From positions 62,001-126,000 of the forward strand of contig NZ_JAHEAG010000001.1 of the NCBI RefSeq assembly GCF_018596315.1: 64,000 bases of DNA. Reading direction: 5' to 3'. This DNA comes from Bradyrhizobium sp. SRL28 (GTDB lineage Bacteria > Pseudomonadota > Alphaproteobacteria > Rhizobiales > Xanthobacteraceae). Positions within the stretch are counted from its first letter, which is position 1. Every line of letters begins with the position of its first letter. The position numbers and the translations under genes are program-made. The notes beneath the pieces were generated by a model that was not told where the DNA came from, ran no database searches, and saw only the letters and a list, made by a program, of their open reading frames with translations. Positions 8,384 through 18,283 of the stretch are shown here, piece by piece.

Positions 8384-8486
8384 CGCTATGCCGACATCTC
8401 CGGTTGTTTCGCTACAACCCGCCCGCTTTATGCCGGAATGCGGGCAGATGTTTTTCCTCCCAACAAAAAATACACGGGAGGAAATC

Positions 8487-9653
8487 ATGACAACCTCGCT
8501 GACCCTTTCCGATTCCCAACAACAAGGCGGCGGTTTTGACCGTCGCAAGATACTGACCGGCGCGGCAGCACTCGCCGCCTCGGCTGTAACGATGAAGACG
8601 GCCTCTGCGGCTTCCGTCGCGCCGCTCGGCCAGACCGCCGCGCCAACAACGGCATCGCCGCCCCTGCCGCTCGGCCCGCTTTCCGGAGCCCGCTATCCGG
8701 ACGCCCGCCTGGAGTCGATGAAGAAGCCGAAGGTTTCGTTCGGGCCGACAGGCTTTCCGGCCTTCGCCGGCACCATGGCGGTCGAGCGCGTCGCGACCGG
8801 GTTCCGCTGGGCCGAAGGTCCGGTCTACTTTCCGGCTGGGCGATACGTTCTGTTCAGCGACATTCCCAACAACCGCATCATGCGCTTCACGGAGGACGAC
8901 GGTCACCTCAGCGTCTATCGCCAGCCGTCGATGAACTCGAACGGCAACACCATTGATCGGGAAGGACGCCTGATCACCTGCGAACATAGCGGTCGGCGGG
9001 TGACCCGGACCGAACTCGATGGCTCGATCACGATCATCGCCGACAAGTACAATGGCAAGAAACTGAACTCGCCGAACGACGCGGTCGTCGCGGCCGACGG
9101 TTCGATCTGGTTCTGCGACCCAGCCTACGGTATCGGAGGATTTTACGAGGGCATCAAGGCCGACGCCGAGCAGGACAAGAAAAACGTCTACCGGGTGGAT
9201 CCGAAATCCGGCGACATCAAGATGGTGGTCGATGACTTCGTGCAGCCGAACGGCCTTTGCTTCTCGCCCGACGAGAAGAAGCTCTATATCTGCGATACCG
9301 GCTTCACCGATGGGCCGGACAACCCGTCGCATATCCGCGTGTTCGACGTGGATCTCGGGGCCGGAAAGCTTTCGAACAGCAAGGTCTTTGCGGACATGCC
9401 CAAGCCCAGCATTACCGACGGGCTGCGCTGCGATCGTGAGGGCCGCCTTTGGTGCTCCGTGGGTTGGGGCGATCCGAACGAGGACGGCGTGCGCTGCTAC
9501 ACGGCGGACGGCGACCTGCTCGGCAAGATCCACATCCCGGAAACCGTCGCCAATTTGTGCTTCGGCGGCCAGCAGCGAAACAGACTTTATATCTGCGGCT
9601 CGTCGTCGCTGTACGCGGTTTATACGAGTGTGCAGGGCGCCATGAAGCCGTAA
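8487..9653 (+). CDS. SMP-30/gluconolactonase-like protein with Tat signal
   Basis: 388 aa. I chose the ATG at 8487 because it follows GGGAGGAAATC and gives a good twin-arginine signal: RR at 19-20 in FDRRKILTG, an alanine-rich core, and a likely cut after the TASAAS stretch. The body is a six-bladed propeller of the SMP-30/gluconolaconase/LRE group (RWAEGPVYF near the start; NSPNDAVV and QPNGLCFSPD in the usual order). The family hydrolyses sugar and other lactones using a divalent metal. Export suggests a periplasmic lactone. Downstream is a hairpin repeat and then the converging ppc. Confidence 0.85.
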   Translation: MTTSLTLSDSQQQGGGFDRRKILTGAAALAASAVTMKTASAASVAPLGQTAAPTTASPPLPLGPLSGARYPDARLESMKKPKVSFGPTGFPAFAGTMAVERVATGFRWAEGPVYFPAGRYVLFSDIPNNRIMRFTEDDGHLSVYRQPSMNSNGNTIDREGRLITCEHSGRRVTRTELDGSITIIADKYNGKKLNSPNDAVVAADGSIWFCDPAYGIGGFYEGIKADAEQDKKNVYRVDPKSGDIKMVVDDFVQPNGLCFSPDEKKLYICDTGFTDGPDNPSHIRVFDVDLGAGKLSNSKVFADMPKPSITDGLRCDREGRLWCSVGWGDPNEDGVRCYTADGDLLGKIHIPETVANLCFGGQQRNRLYICGSSSLYAVYTSVQGAMKP

Positions 9654-9665
9654 GAGGCATCCGCC

Positions 9666-9749
9666 GTCATTGCGAGGAGCGAAGCGACGAAGCAATCCAT
9701 GCATCTGCGTACGCGGAGAGATGGATTGCTTCGCTACGCTCGCAATGAC
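9666..9749. repeat. Intergenic inverted repeat, CATTGCGAGCGAAGCG type (family A)
   Basis: Arms GTCATTGCGAGGAGCGAAGCG...AATCCAT and ATGGATTGCTTCGC...CGCAATGAC. It lies between two converging genes and may serve as a bidirectional transcription stop. Confidence 0.85.
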
Positions 9750-9771
9750 GGGGAGAGGTCGTCGTCCATTC

Positions 9772-12570
9772 TCACCCGCTGTTCCTTAACCCCGCCGAGA
9801 TCCCGTTGATCGTGAGCTGAATCCCGCGCAGCACCTGTTCGTCCGGGTTCTGCGCGCGATGCTCCTTCAGCAATTCCACCTGCACATGGTTGAGCGGGTC
9901 GAGATAAGGGAAGCGGTTGCGGATCGAACGGTCCAGCAGCGGGTTGCCTTGCAGAAGCCGCTCGTGTCCCATGATGTCGAGCAGCGTCTCGATCGAGGAA
10001 TGCCATTCGCGCCGGATGCGCCCAAAGATGCTCTCGCGCAGCTTCACGTCGGGCACCAGTTCAGCATAACGCGAAGCGATCGCGATCGAGCTTTTCGCCA
10101 GCACCATGTCCATGTTCGACAGCAGCATGCGGAAGAACGGCCATTCGCGGTAGAGCTCCTGCAGGAACGGCATGCCCTGCTCCGGATGTTCCGCGATCCA
10201 GGTCTCGACCGCGGAGCCGAACCCGTACCAGCCCGGCAGCATCAGCCGGCATTGCGCCCAGCTGAACACCCAGGGAATGGCGCGGAGGTCTTCGATCTCG
10301 CGGGTCTTCTTGCGCGACGCCGGGCGGCTGCCGATGTTGAGCGTCGAGATTTCGGTGATGACGGTGGAGCCCCAGAAATAATCGGCAAAGCCCTCGGTCT
10401 CATAGACCAGCCCGCGATAGGCCTTGAATGCCAGGGCGGAGAGCTGCTCCATCGCGGTCAGATATTCCTTGCGCGGCGCGCTCTGCCGGGGATGCAGCAG
10501 GCTTGCTTCCAGCGTGGCGGCGGCGAGGATTTCCAGATTGCTGCGGCCGACCTCGGGATTTGAATATTTGCTGGAGATGATCTCGCCCTGCTCGGTGATG
10601 CGGATCTGGCCGTTCACGGCGCCGCCGGGCTGCGCGATGATGGCGTCATAGCTCGGCCCGCCGCCGCGGCCGACCGATCCACCGCGGCCGTGGAACAACC
10701 GCAGCCGGATGTGGTGGCGCTCGAACACCTCGACCAGCTCGATTTCGGCCTTGTAGAGCTCCCAGCCCGAGGTGACGAAGCCGCCATCCTTGTTGCTGTC
10801 GGAATAGCCGAGCATTACTTCCTGAATGCCGCCGCGGCTGTCCACCAGCTTGCGATAATCGTGCAGCGACAGCATCCGGTCCATGATGCCGGATGACGCC
10901 TGCAAATCCTCGATGGTCTCGAACAGCGGCACGATGTTGATGGCGCTGCGGCCGGAGGGGTTGATGAGACCGACCTCCTTCAGCAGCACCGCCACCTCCA
11001 GCATGTCCGACATCCCCTTGCACATGGAGATGATGCATTGGTGGATCACATTGGTGCCAAACCTGGCATGGGCCTCGGCCGCCGCGCGGAAGACCGCGAG
11101 TTCGCCAAGCGTCTCCTCGCTGTATTTGACGAAGGCCGAGCTGAGTGGCCGCGCACTGCGCAGCTCGCTCAATAGCAGATTGACGCGGGCTTCTTCGTTG
11201 AGGTCCAGATAGGACATCCCGGGGATCGCCGCGTCGAACAGTTCCGCCACCGTGCGTTCATGCACCGCGGAATTCTGCCTTATATCGAGCCGGGCGAGAT
11301 GGAAGCCGAAACAATCCACGGCCCGGCGCAACGACCGCAGCCGCCCGCGCGCGATCACGCCGGAATTATTTGCGATCAGCGAGCGGTTGAGCACGTCGAG
11401 ATCGGCTTTGAATTCCTTGACGCTCGCATAGGGCGCAGCCTCGCCGACCGGCCGGCGCGTGGTTTCAACCTCCAGCCGCAGCGCGGTCGCAGTCAGCCGG
11501 GCATAGATGCCTGACACCGCCAGGCGATACGGTTCGCCGCTCCGATGCGGCGATTTGTCGGGCGAGCGCTCGGCCAGCGCGCGTAATTCGTCGGAGACGT
11601 CGGCAAGATGCGCCGCCAGCGACAGTTCCGAGCCGAGGACGTGCAGCTCCTCCAGGTAGAAGTTCATCACCCGGCTCGACTGCAGACGCAGCGTGCCGCG
11701 CATGACGTCGGCGGTGACGAACGGATTGCCGTCGCGATCGCCGCCGATCCAGCTTCCCATGGTCAGGAACGACGCCAGTTCGCCTGATGTGCCGCCCTCC
11801 TCCTGGTTGAGCCGGTCTTCCAGTGCGCAATGCAGCCGGGGGACCTCATGCAGGAACGTGTAGTCGTAGAATGACAAACCGTTTGAGACTTCATCGAGCA
11901 CGGTCAGTTTGGTCCGGCGCAGCAGATTGGTCTGCCACAGCGTCAGCACGGCGCGGCGCAACTGCTCGTCGCTGGCCTCAACCTCTTCCGGCGTGAGCTG
12001 CACCCGCTCGCGACGCTCAAGCAGCGCCGCTATTTCCATCTCGCGGTCGATCGTGCTCTTGCGGCGAACCTCTGTCGGGTGCGCTGTCAACACCGGGCTG
12101 ACCTGCGCATCCCCAAGAAAACGCCGCAACTCCGCGGCGCTGATGCCGGCCGTTTTGGCGTGTGACAACGTCTGCGTCAGCAGGCTCGGCCGCGGCCCGC
12201 CGGGGCCTCGACCGCGCATCTGGCGGATGTTGTTCTGGTCCTCGGCGATGTTGGCGAGATGCGAGAAATAACTGAAGGCGCGGACGATGCGCACGGTATC
12301 GCTGGTCGACATGCTGTCGAGGATGGTTTCGAGTTCCCGCCGCGCCAGCTTGTCCTCGTCGCGATGGAACCGGATCGAGGTCTGCCGGATGCGCTCGACC
12401 AGGTCGAACACCTCGGCACCCTCCTGATCGCGCACGGTATCGCCGAGAATACGGCCCAGCAGGCGAATATCCGTGCGCAGCCGCGCGTCTTCCTCCAACG
12501 CCAGCGCCAGTGCTTCATCGGTACGGTTGAACCGGACCTCGATCTCGGGAGGCATGGTCTGGGAAGACAT
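9772..12570 (-). CDS. ppc: Phosphoenolpyruvate carboxylase
   Basis: 932 aa, the full length of bacterial PEPC. Catalytic H164 sits in [12 protein letters not shown], the glycine-rich [14 protein letters not shown] loop is near residue 600, [10 protein letters not shown] is intact, and the C-terminal [11 protein letters not shown] that closes the active site is present. It adds bicarbonate to PEP to give oxaloacetate, replenishing the TCA cycle, which matters for a cell living on acetyl-CoA-yielding substrates. Monocistronic by context: repeats flank both sides. The start is the ATG at 12570. Confidence 0.97.
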   Translation of the reverse strand: MSSQTMPPEIEVRFNRTDEALALALEEDARLRTDIRLLGRILGDTVRDQEGAEVFDLVERIRQTSIRFHRDEDKLARRELETILDSMSTSDTVRIVRAFSYFSHLANIAEDQNNIRQMRGRGPGGPRPSLLTQTLSHAKTAGISAAELRRFLGDAQVSPVLTAHPTEVRRKSTIDREMEIAALLERRERVQLTPEEVEASDEQLRRAVLTLWQTNLLRRTKLTVLDEVSNGLSFYDYTFLHEVPRLHCALEDRLNQEEGGTSGELASFLTMGSWIGGDRDGNPFVTADVMRGTLRLQSSRVMNFYLEELHVLGSELSLAAHLADVSDELRALAERSPDKSPHRSGEPYRLAVSGIYARLTATALRLEVETTRRPVGEAAPYASVKEFKADLDVLNRSLIANNSGVIARGRLRSLRRAVDCFGFHLARLDIRQNSAVHERTVAELFDAAIPGMSYLDLNEEARVNLLLSELRSARPLSSAFVKYSEETLGELAVFRAAAEAHARFGTNVIHQCIISMCKGMSDMLEVAVLLKEVGLINPSGRSAINIVPLFETIEDLQASSGIMDRMLSLHDYRKLVDSRGGIQEVMLGYSDSNKDGGFVTSGWELYKAEIELVEVFERHHIRLRLFHGRGGSVGRGGGPSYDAIIAQPGGAVNGQIRITEQGEIISSKYSNPEVGRSNLEILAAATLEASLLHPRQSAPRKEYLTAMEQLSALAFKAYRGLVYETEGFADYFWGSTVITEISTLNIGSRPASRKKTREIEDLRAIPWVFSWAQCRLMLPGWYGFGSAVETWIAEHPEQGMPFLQELYREWPFFRMLLSNMDMVLAKSSIAIASRYAELVPDVKLRESIFGRIRREWHSSIETLLDIMGHERLLQGNPLLDRSIRNRFPYLDPLNHVQVELLKEHRAQNPDEQVLRGIQLTINGISAGLRNSG

Positions 12571-12659
12571 TGGCTGGCCACCTCAGAAATTGCCCGGCGA
12601 TTTCCGAGTGTGCAATTTTTTTGCCGCAGTGCAAGATAAAGATGGAAGACACCACGGCT

Positions 12660-12777
12660 GTCGTCCCCGCGAACGCGGGGACCCATACTCCGTGCCTTCT
12701 GTTATGGCGCGCTCGGGAGAGATCTTTCGCAAGCCCCAAGGGCTGTGGATATGGGTCCCCGCATTCGCGGGGACGAC
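12660..12777. repeat. Intergenic inverted repeat, GTCGTCCCCGCGAACGCGGGG type (family D)
   Basis: Each end holds a short perfect stem (CCCCGCGAACGCGGGG; CCCCGCATTCGCGGGG), and the two halves are also complementary to each other (GGGACCCATA against TATGGGTCCC). Related copies lie at 16,296 and 18,129. Confidence 0.85.
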
Positions 12778-12781
12778 AGAA

Positions 12782-14329
12782 TCAAATCCTCCGCCCGGCC
12801 CGCTCCCAATAAGGATCGCGCAGACGGCGCTTGAAGATCTTGCCGGAATCTTCCCGCGGCAGGTTCGACTGGATCTCGATGTGCTTCGGCACCTTGTAGT
12901 CGGCTAGCGAGACCTTGAGCTGGGCGCGGACCGAGTGCATGTCGAGCGTCACGCCCGGCTGCGGCTCCACCACCGCCATCAGCGCCTCGCCGAATTCCGC
13001 GTCGGGAATGCCGAATACCGCGCAATCATGCACGCCCGGTATCGCGTGCAGCGCGGCCTCGATCTCGGCCGGATAGATGTTGACGCCGCCCGAAATCACC
13101 ATGTCGCGCTTGCGGTCGCAGATGAAGACATAGCCGTCCGCGTCGATGTAGCCGACATCGCCCGAGGTGATGAAGCCCTCGCGATCGATCTCGGAGCGTT
13201 TTTCCGGCTTGTTGTGATAGGTGAAATCAGGGTTGCCCGCGATGCGCGAATAGATTTCGCCGATCTCGCCCTGTGGCAGTTCTTTGCCGTCGTCACCGAT
13301 GAAACGCAGCTCCGCGCCGGGCGAAATCTTGCCGACGGTGCCGGGCTTCTTCAGCGCGTCCTCGGAAGTGGCGAAGGTGACCGCGCCGGACTCGGTCGAG
13401 CCGTAGAATTCGTAGATGATCGGCCCCCACCATTCGATCATCGCGCGCTTGACGTCGGCCGGACAGGGCGCAGCCGCATGAATGACGTGGCGCAGCGACG
13501 ACATGTCGTATTTGCTGCGGACATCATCCGGCAGCTTCATCAGCCGGATGAACATGGTCGGCACCATGAAGATGGTGTCGATTTTTTCGGTCTCGACCAC
13601 GCGCAAAAATTCTTCCGCGTCGAAGCGCGGCATGATTGCCAGCGCGCCGCCGAGGCGGCCGGCGCGCAGGCCGAACGAGTTCGGCGCGGAATGATACAAC
13701 GGCCCCGGCAGCAGCGCGCGGGCGCCCGGCCTGAGGCCGTAGATCAGGCTACGCATGCGTTCGGCGTTGGCGGTTTGCTCCGGCGTCGGCGCGAAACGAC
13801 GGACACCCTTGGGATGGCCCGTGGTGCCCGAGGTGTAGATCATGTTCTGGGGCTGCGGCACCGCCGGCCCGTCATAGCGCGGATGCTGTTTCAGCCAGGA
13901 TTCGAAATCGATCGCGAAATCGGGCGTGGTGAGGTGATCGGGATTGATCTTGTAGTTGGCAAGGATCTCCGGCGGTGTCGGCACGCTGAGCGCGGTGACG
14001 CCGTCCGGAATCGCCTCGCGCAACTGATGCAGCATGTCGGCATGCGCGATCAGCACCGAGGTGCCGGAATCCTTCAACACATAATTGATCTCTTCCGGCT
14101 TGAAGTGCCAATTGACGGGCACGCCATAGGCGCCGAGCCGCATCGCGGCATAGGCGGCCTCGATGAAGGCGATGTCGTTGCGCATCAGCATGGCGACGCT
14201 GTCGCCCTGTTTGACGCCGAGTTTTTGCAGGCCGCTGGCGATGCGGTCGGTGCGGTCGGCGATCTCGTCGTGGCCGCGCCTGCGCGGGCCGCTGATGATG
14301 CCGTGGAAGAGTGATGAGGTTTCGGTCAT
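12782..14329 (-). CDS. Acyl-CoA synthetase (class I adenylate-forming)
   Basis: 515 aa from the ATG at 14329 (MTETSSLFHG). The AMP/phosphate loop YTSGTTGHPKGV is at 165-176, the adenine motif appears as YGSTESG, and the hinge and C-terminal lysine region KVPKHIEI...REDSGKIFKRRL is intact, so the enzyme should be active. It forms an acyl-CoA from a carboxylic acid, ATP and CoA; chain type is not predictable. A crotonase gene lies upstream on the same strand, separated by a repeat. An in-frame extension beyond 14329 is composed of repeat-derived sequence and is not counted. Confidence 0.9.
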   Translation of the reverse strand: MTETSSLFHGIISGPRRRGHDEIADRTDRIASGLQKLGVKQGDSVAMLMRNDIAFIEAAYAAMRLGAYGVPVNWHFKPEEINYVLKDSGTSVLIAHADMLHQLREAIPDGVTALSVPTPPEILANYKINPDHLTTPDFAIDFESWLKQHPRYDGPAVPQPQNMIYTSGTTGHPKGVRRFAPTPEQTANAERMRSLIYGLRPGARALLPGPLYHSAPNSFGLRAGRLGGALAIMPRFDAEEFLRVVETEKIDTIFMVPTMFIRLMKLPDDVRSKYDMSSLRHVIHAAAPCPADVKRAMIEWWGPIIYEFYGSTESGAVTFATSEDALKKPGTVGKISPGAELRFIGDDGKELPQGEIGEIYSRIAGNPDFTYHNKPEKRSEIDREGFITSGDVGYIDADGYVFICDRKRDMVISGGVNIYPAEIEAALHAIPGVHDCAVFGIPDAEFGEALMAVVEPQPGVTLDMHSVRAQLKVSLADYKVPKHIEIQSNLPREDSGKIFKRRLRDPYWERAGRRI

Positions 14330-14362
14330 TGCCTTCTTTTTCTTACGAGGACTTCTCAGATC

Positions 14363-14496
14363 GTCATGGCCGGGCAAAAGCGCGAAGCGCGTCTTCGCGT
14401 TAGGTAACCCGGCCATCCACGTTCTTGCTCGCGGTTACAAAGGTCGTGGCTCACCGGGACATCTAGCGCGAAGACGCGCTTCTGCCCGGTGATGAC
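14363..14496. repeat. Intergenic inverted repeat, CATGGCCGGGC type (family G)
   Basis: Left arm GTCATGGCCGGGCAAAAGCGCGAAGCGCG; right arm CGCGCTTCTGCCCGGTGATGAC. It also contains GGTAACCCGGCCAT. It lies between two co-directional acyl-CoA genes. Confidence 0.7.
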
Positions 14497-14502
14497 GGCG
14501 AA

Positions 14503-15318
14503 TTATCCCACGTCCGCGAATCGCGGCGCGCGCTTTTCCATATTGGCGCGCACGGCCTCGGTCTGGTTGGGGTTGCCGAGCAGCTTCTGCTGTTCGACGG
14601 ATTCGGCGAGCAGCGCCGGGGCGGGATCGACGGACAGTTTGTTGAGCATGCGCTTGGCGGCGCGGATCGCGTCCGGACTCTTGCCCGCGATTTCGCGCGC
14701 GACCTCGAGGGCCGCAGCAAGCGGGTCGTCGCAGATCCGCGTCGCGAGGCCGTAGCTCATGGCTTCCTGCGCCGAGAAAATGCGGCCGGTATAGGTGAGT
14801 TCGCGCAAAATATCGTCGCGGACGAGGCTTGCGAGGATCGGCGTGCCGGCCATGTCGGGCACCAGGCCCCATTTGATCTCCATGATCGACATCCGCGCGT
14901 CGGGCGTGAGGAAGCGCATGTCGGCGCCGAGCGCGAGCTGGAACCCGCCGCCAAAGGCCACGCCCTGGATCGCGGCTATGACCGGCACCGGAAGCTGACG
15001 CCAGCCCCAGACCGCAGCTTGCGGAAAGTTCGCCAGCCCATGCGTGCGTGCAGTGAGGTCGCGTTTCTCGCCACCGGCGATCCCGTTACCGCCGCTCTCC
15101 TTCATCGCGGCAAAGCGTCCCATATCGAGACCGGCGCAGAACGCCCGCCCCTCCCCGGACAAAACTACCGCCCGAACGCCTTTTTCATGGGCAAGCCGCT
15201 CGGTTGCGGCCACCAGCGCCTCGAACATCGCGGCATCGAGCGCGTTCATCTTGTCCGCCCGCACCAGCCGGACGTCAGCGATGCCGTCCGAAATCGATAT
15301 CGAGACGCGTTGTTCCAT
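14503..15318 (-). CDS. Enoyl-CoA hydratase/isomerase family protein
   Basis: 271 aa from the ATG at 15318, which has AGGAGAATTC in front. Crotonase features: AFCAGLDMGRF for the first oxyanion strand and GVAFGGGFQLALG for the second. Both catalytic glutamates of a true hydratase appear conserved (MEIKWG and LRELTYTG), so hydration of a 2-enoyl-CoA is plausible. Divergent from the dienoyl-CoA reductase-like SDR with 101 bp between the starts, a region that holds two candidate operator dyads. The two genes are likely controlled together. Confidence 0.88.
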   Translation of the reverse strand: MEQRVSISISDGIADVRLVRADKMNALDAAMFEALVAATERLAHEKGVRAVVLSGEGRAFCAGLDMGRFAAMKESGGNGIAGGEKRDLTARTHGLANFPQAAVWGWRQLPVPVIAAIQGVAFGGGFQLALGADMRFLTPDARMSIMEIKWGLVPDMAGTPILASLVRDDILRELTYTGRIFSAQEAMSYGLATRICDDPLAAALEVAREIAGKSPDAIRAAKRMLNKLSVDPAPALLAESVEQQKLLGNPNQTEAVRANMEKRAPRFADVG

Positions 15319-15357
15319 GAGAATTCTCCTCCACACTTCCTTCTTGGCGCTTTACAG

Positions 15358-15390
15358 AACGGCCGTTGCCGGTTTTAGTCAATCGACCAA
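15358..15390. promoter_or_regulatory. Candidate operators between divergent crotonase and SDR genes
   Basis: AACGGCCGTT (15358-15367) is a perfect palindrome. TTAGTCAATCGACCAA (15375-15390) is an imperfect one in which 6 of 8 half-site positions match; its form resembles TetR-family operators of fatty-acid catabolic genes. No regulator gene lies nearby. Confidence 0.4.
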
Positions 15391-15419
15391 TTAACAGACA
15401 ATCCCCTTGGGTGGAAACG

Positions 15420-16292
15420 ATGTTCAACGATCAGCTTCTCGCCGGGCGGCGCATTCTCGTGACCGGAGGCGGCACCGGCCTCGGCAAGTCCATGGCCGCA
15501 CGGTTTCTCCAACTGGGAGCCGAGGTCCACATCTGCGGCCGCCGCAAAATCGTGTGCGACGAGACCGCGACCGAACTGATGGACCTTCATGGCGGGCGTG
15601 TGATCAGCCACGGCGTCGACATCCGCAATGCAATGGCCGTCGACGAAATGATCGAACAGATCTGGACCTCGGGTCCCCTCACCGATCTCATCAACAACGC
15701 CGCCGGCAATTTCATCTCGCGCTCGGAAGAGCTGTCGCCGCGCGGCTTCGATGCGGTCGCCAATATCGTGATGCATGGCACGTTCTATGTGACGCATGCG
15801 GTGGGACGGCGCTGGATCGCCGCCAAGCTGCCCGGCAATGTGGTGTCGATCACCGTGACCTGGGTGCGTAACGGTTCGCCCTATGTGGTGCCGTCGGCGA
15901 TGAGCAAATCGGCGATCCATGCCATGACAATGTCGCTCGCGGTCGAATGGGGCAAACACGGCATCCGCCTCAATACCATTGCGCCCGGCGAAATCCCGAC
16001 CGAGGGCATGAGCAAGCGCATCAAGCCGGGCGACGAAGCCGGCGCGCGTACCCGGGCGCAGAACCCGATGGGCCGGGTCGGCACCATGGAGGAACTTCAG
16101 AATCTGGCCGTGTTCCTGATCTCCGGCGGCTGCGACTGGATCAACGGCGAAACCATCGCCATGGACGGCGCGCAGGCGCTGGCGATGGGCGGCAATTTCT
16201 ATCAGCTGCGCGACTGGAGCGACGACGACTGGAACACGGCGCGCGATTCGATCAAGGCGCAGAACGAGAAGGATCGCGCCGCGCGGGGGTAA
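15420..16292 (+). CDS. SDR, 2,4-dienoyl-CoA reductase-like
   Basis: 290 aa from the ATG at 15420. TGGGTGLG at 15-22 binds the cofactor and NNAAGNF at 92-98 is typical of 2,4-dienoyl-CoA reductases. Instead of YxxxK it has S159-A-M-S-K163, the Ser-Lys arrangement of the peroxisomal/mitochondrial dienoyl-CoA reductase branch, so loss of the usual tyrosine is a family trait rather than decay. The reaction would be NADPH reduction of 2,4-dienoyl-CoA during breakdown of unsaturated acids. It pairs functionally with the divergent crotonase and the ligase downstream. Confidence 0.82.
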   Translation: MFNDQLLAGRRILVTGGGTGLGKSMAARFLQLGAEVHICGRRKIVCDETATELMDLHGGRVISHGVDIRNAMAVDEMIEQIWTSGPLTDLINNAAGNFISRSEELSPRGFDAVANIVMHGTFYVTHAVGRRWIAAKLPGNVVSITVTWVRNGSPYVVPSAMSKSAIHAMTMSLAVEWGKHGIRLNTIAPGEIPTEGMSKRIKPGDEAGARTRAQNPMGRVGTMEELQNLAVFLISGGCDWINGETIAMDGAQALAMGGNFYQLRDWSDDDWNTARDSIKAQNEKDRAARG

Positions 16293-16295
16293 GTT

Positions 16296-16412
16296 GTCGT
16301 CCCTGCGAACGCAGGGACCCATAACCACCGACGTTCGTTTTGCGAAGGCAACTAGCTCCATCGTCTCACCGATAAGCCGCGGCGTATGGGTCCCTGCGTT
16401 CGCAGGGACGAC
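16296..16412. repeat. Intergenic inverted repeat, GTCGTCCCTGCGAACGCAGGG type (family D)
   Basis: CCCTGCGAACGCAGGG at one end and CCCTGCGTTCGCAGGG at the other, with matching GGGACCCATA/TATGGGTCCC. Same family as 12,660 and 18,129. Confidence 0.85.
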
Positions 16413-16505
16413 GTGCTGAAACGTCGCGACCATCATCCCGTATTGTCTTTGTTGCCGGATGACGCCAAACTCCGCGCAACGAAAACAAGACGCTACGGGA
16501 GTGAC

Positions 16506-18086
16506 ATGTCCGCACCAGAGCAACTGACGAACCTTGCCGACATGGTGCGCGACCGCGCCAAGACGCTTGGGAACGCGCCGGCCTATGAGTTCGAGGGACG
16601 CCAGACAACTTTCGCCGAGTTCGACGTCAACACCAATCGCGTTGCGAACGCGCTGATCGCGCTCGGCGTCAAGCCGGGCGAGCGGATCGCGTATCTCGGC
16701 AAGAACAGCGACTTTTATTTCGAGCTCTTGATGGGCGCGATGAAGGCCAAGGTGGTGATGGCGCCGGTCAACTGGCGCCTCGCCGGCCCCGAGGTCGCGT
16801 TCATCGTCGGCGACTGCAAGGCGCCGGTGCTGTTCGTGGGACCCGAGTTCATCACCCAGGTCCGCAACATCAAGCCGCAATTGCCTGACGTCCGCACGGT
16901 TATCACCACCGAGGGCGGCGCGCCGGAATGGCAGGATTTTGCAGCCTGGCGCGATGCCGCCGATGGCGGCGACCCGAAGGTGCCGATCAGCCCGAAGGAC
17001 ATCGCGATCCAGCTCTATACGTCGGGCACCACGGGCAAGCCCAAGGGCGCGATGCTGTCGCATGCCAACTTCCTCAATCTGGTGAACGCCGGCAGCGAGG
17101 CCGAAAAGCCGGAATGGAACAAGTGGACGACGGATGACGTCTCGCTGGTGGCGATGCCGATCTTCCATATCGGCGGTTCCGGCTGGGGCGTCATGGGCCT
17201 CTACCACGGCGCCAAGGGCGTGATCGCGCGCGAGTTCGATCCGACCAGGATTTTGGATTTCTTCGAGCAGTCCGGCATCACAAAACTGTTCATGGTGCCG
17301 GCCGCGATGCAGCTCGTGGTGCGGCAGCCGCGGGCGCGGCAGGTCGATTTCTCCCGGCTGAAATACATGCTTTACGGCGCCTCGCCTATTCCTGCCGCGC
17401 TGCTGAAGGAATGCATCGAGGTGTTCAAGTGCGGCTTCGTGCAGTTGTACGGTATGACCGAGACGACAGGCACCATCGTAGCCCTTCCGCCCGAAGACCA
17501 TGTCGAGGGGCTGGAGCGTATGCGCTCCGCCGGCAAGGCCCTGCCCGGCATCGAACTCGCCATCCTCGATGCCGACGGCAAGCGATTGCCGCCGCGCGAG
17601 GTCGGCGAGATCGCCACCCGCTCCGGCTCCAACATGGCCGGCTACTGGAACCTGCCGGAGGCAACCGCGAAGACGCTCGGCAGCGACGGCTGGCTGCGCA
17701 CCGGCGACGCCGGCTACATGGATGAGGACGGCTACCTCTACATCCACGACCGTATCAAGGACATGATCATCTCCGGCGGTGAGAACATTTACCCGGCCGA
17801 AGTCGAAAGCGCGATCTGCGATCACCCTGATGTGGCCGAAGCCGCCGTGATCGGCATCCCCGACGACAAATGGGGCGAAGCGGTGAAGGCGATCGTGGTG
17901 ATGAAGCCGGGCAAGGCAGCGACCGCGACCGACATTATCAATTTTACGCGCGAACGCATCGCCGGATTCAAGACGCCGAAGTCGGTGGATTTTCTGGAGG
18001 CGCTGCCGCGCAATCCGTCGGGGAAGATATTGCGGCGGAATCTGCGCGAACCGTATTGGGCTGGGAAGGATCGTCAGGTGAATTGA
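16506..18086 (+). CDS. Fatty-acid-CoA ligase (class I adenylate-forming)
   Basis: 526 aa from the ATG at 16506. Motifs in order: YTSGTTGKPKGAM at 171-183, YGMTETTG near 314, then RTGD and the C-terminal PSGKILRRNLREPYW with the acylation lysine. It activates a carboxylic acid to its CoA ester. The sequence resembles medium- and long-chain ligases more than acetyl-CoA synthetase; the exact chain is unknown. Preceded by a family D repeat, so probably separately transcribed from the SDR. A long open frame on the opposite strand is a composition artefact. Confidence 0.92.
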   Translation: MSAPEQLTNLADMVRDRAKTLGNAPAYEFEGRQTTFAEFDVNTNRVANALIALGVKPGERIAYLGKNSDFYFELLMGAMKAKVVMAPVNWRLAGPEVAFIVGDCKAPVLFVGPEFITQVRNIKPQLPDVRTVITTEGGAPEWQDFAAWRDAADGGDPKVPISPKDIAIQLYTSGTTGKPKGAMLSHANFLNLVNAGSEAEKPEWNKWTTDDVSLVAMPIFHIGGSGWGVMGLYHGAKGVIAREFDPTRILDFFEQSGITKLFMVPAAMQLVVRQPRARQVDFSRLKYMLYGASPIPAALLKECIEVFKCGFVQLYGMTETTGTIVALPPEDHVEGLERMRSAGKALPGIELAILDADGKRLPPREVGEIATRSGSNMAGYWNLPEATAKTLGSDGWLRTGDAGYMDEDGYLYIHDRIKDMIISGGENIYPAEVESAICDHPDVAEAAVIGIPDDKWGEAVKAIVVMKPGKAATATDIINFTRERIAGFKTPKSVDFLEALPRNPSGKILRRNLREPYWAGKDRQVN

Positions 18087-18128
18087 TCTCCGCTGCATGG
18101 GGTTTGGGAGCGGCATTTCATCCCCATC

Positions 18129-18253
18129 GTCGTCCCTGCGAAAGCAGGGACCCATACGCCGTACCGTCGGTTATGTGGGAAGTGTTAATTGCCTTCGCTT
18201 GATGCCCTAAACCACGTCCTGTGGTTATGGGTCCCTGCGTTCGCAGGGACGAC
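18129..18253. repeat. Intergenic inverted repeat, GTCGTCCCTGCG type (family D)
   Basis: Third copy: CCCTGCGAAAGCAGGG on the left and CCCTGCGTTCGCAGGG on the right. It sits between converging genes. Confidence 0.85.
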
Positions 18254-18283
18254 GTGGAGAGAGAGAGATGCGCATCGCACTCC

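Noticed and set aside
15375..18155. 926-codon open frame on the minus strand opposite the SDR and acyl-CoA ligase
   Set aside because: Both plus-strand genes have complete family motifs; the antisense frame crosses repeats, is rich in Arg/His/Gly/Ala and has no recognisable domain. High-GC codon bias opens such frames.
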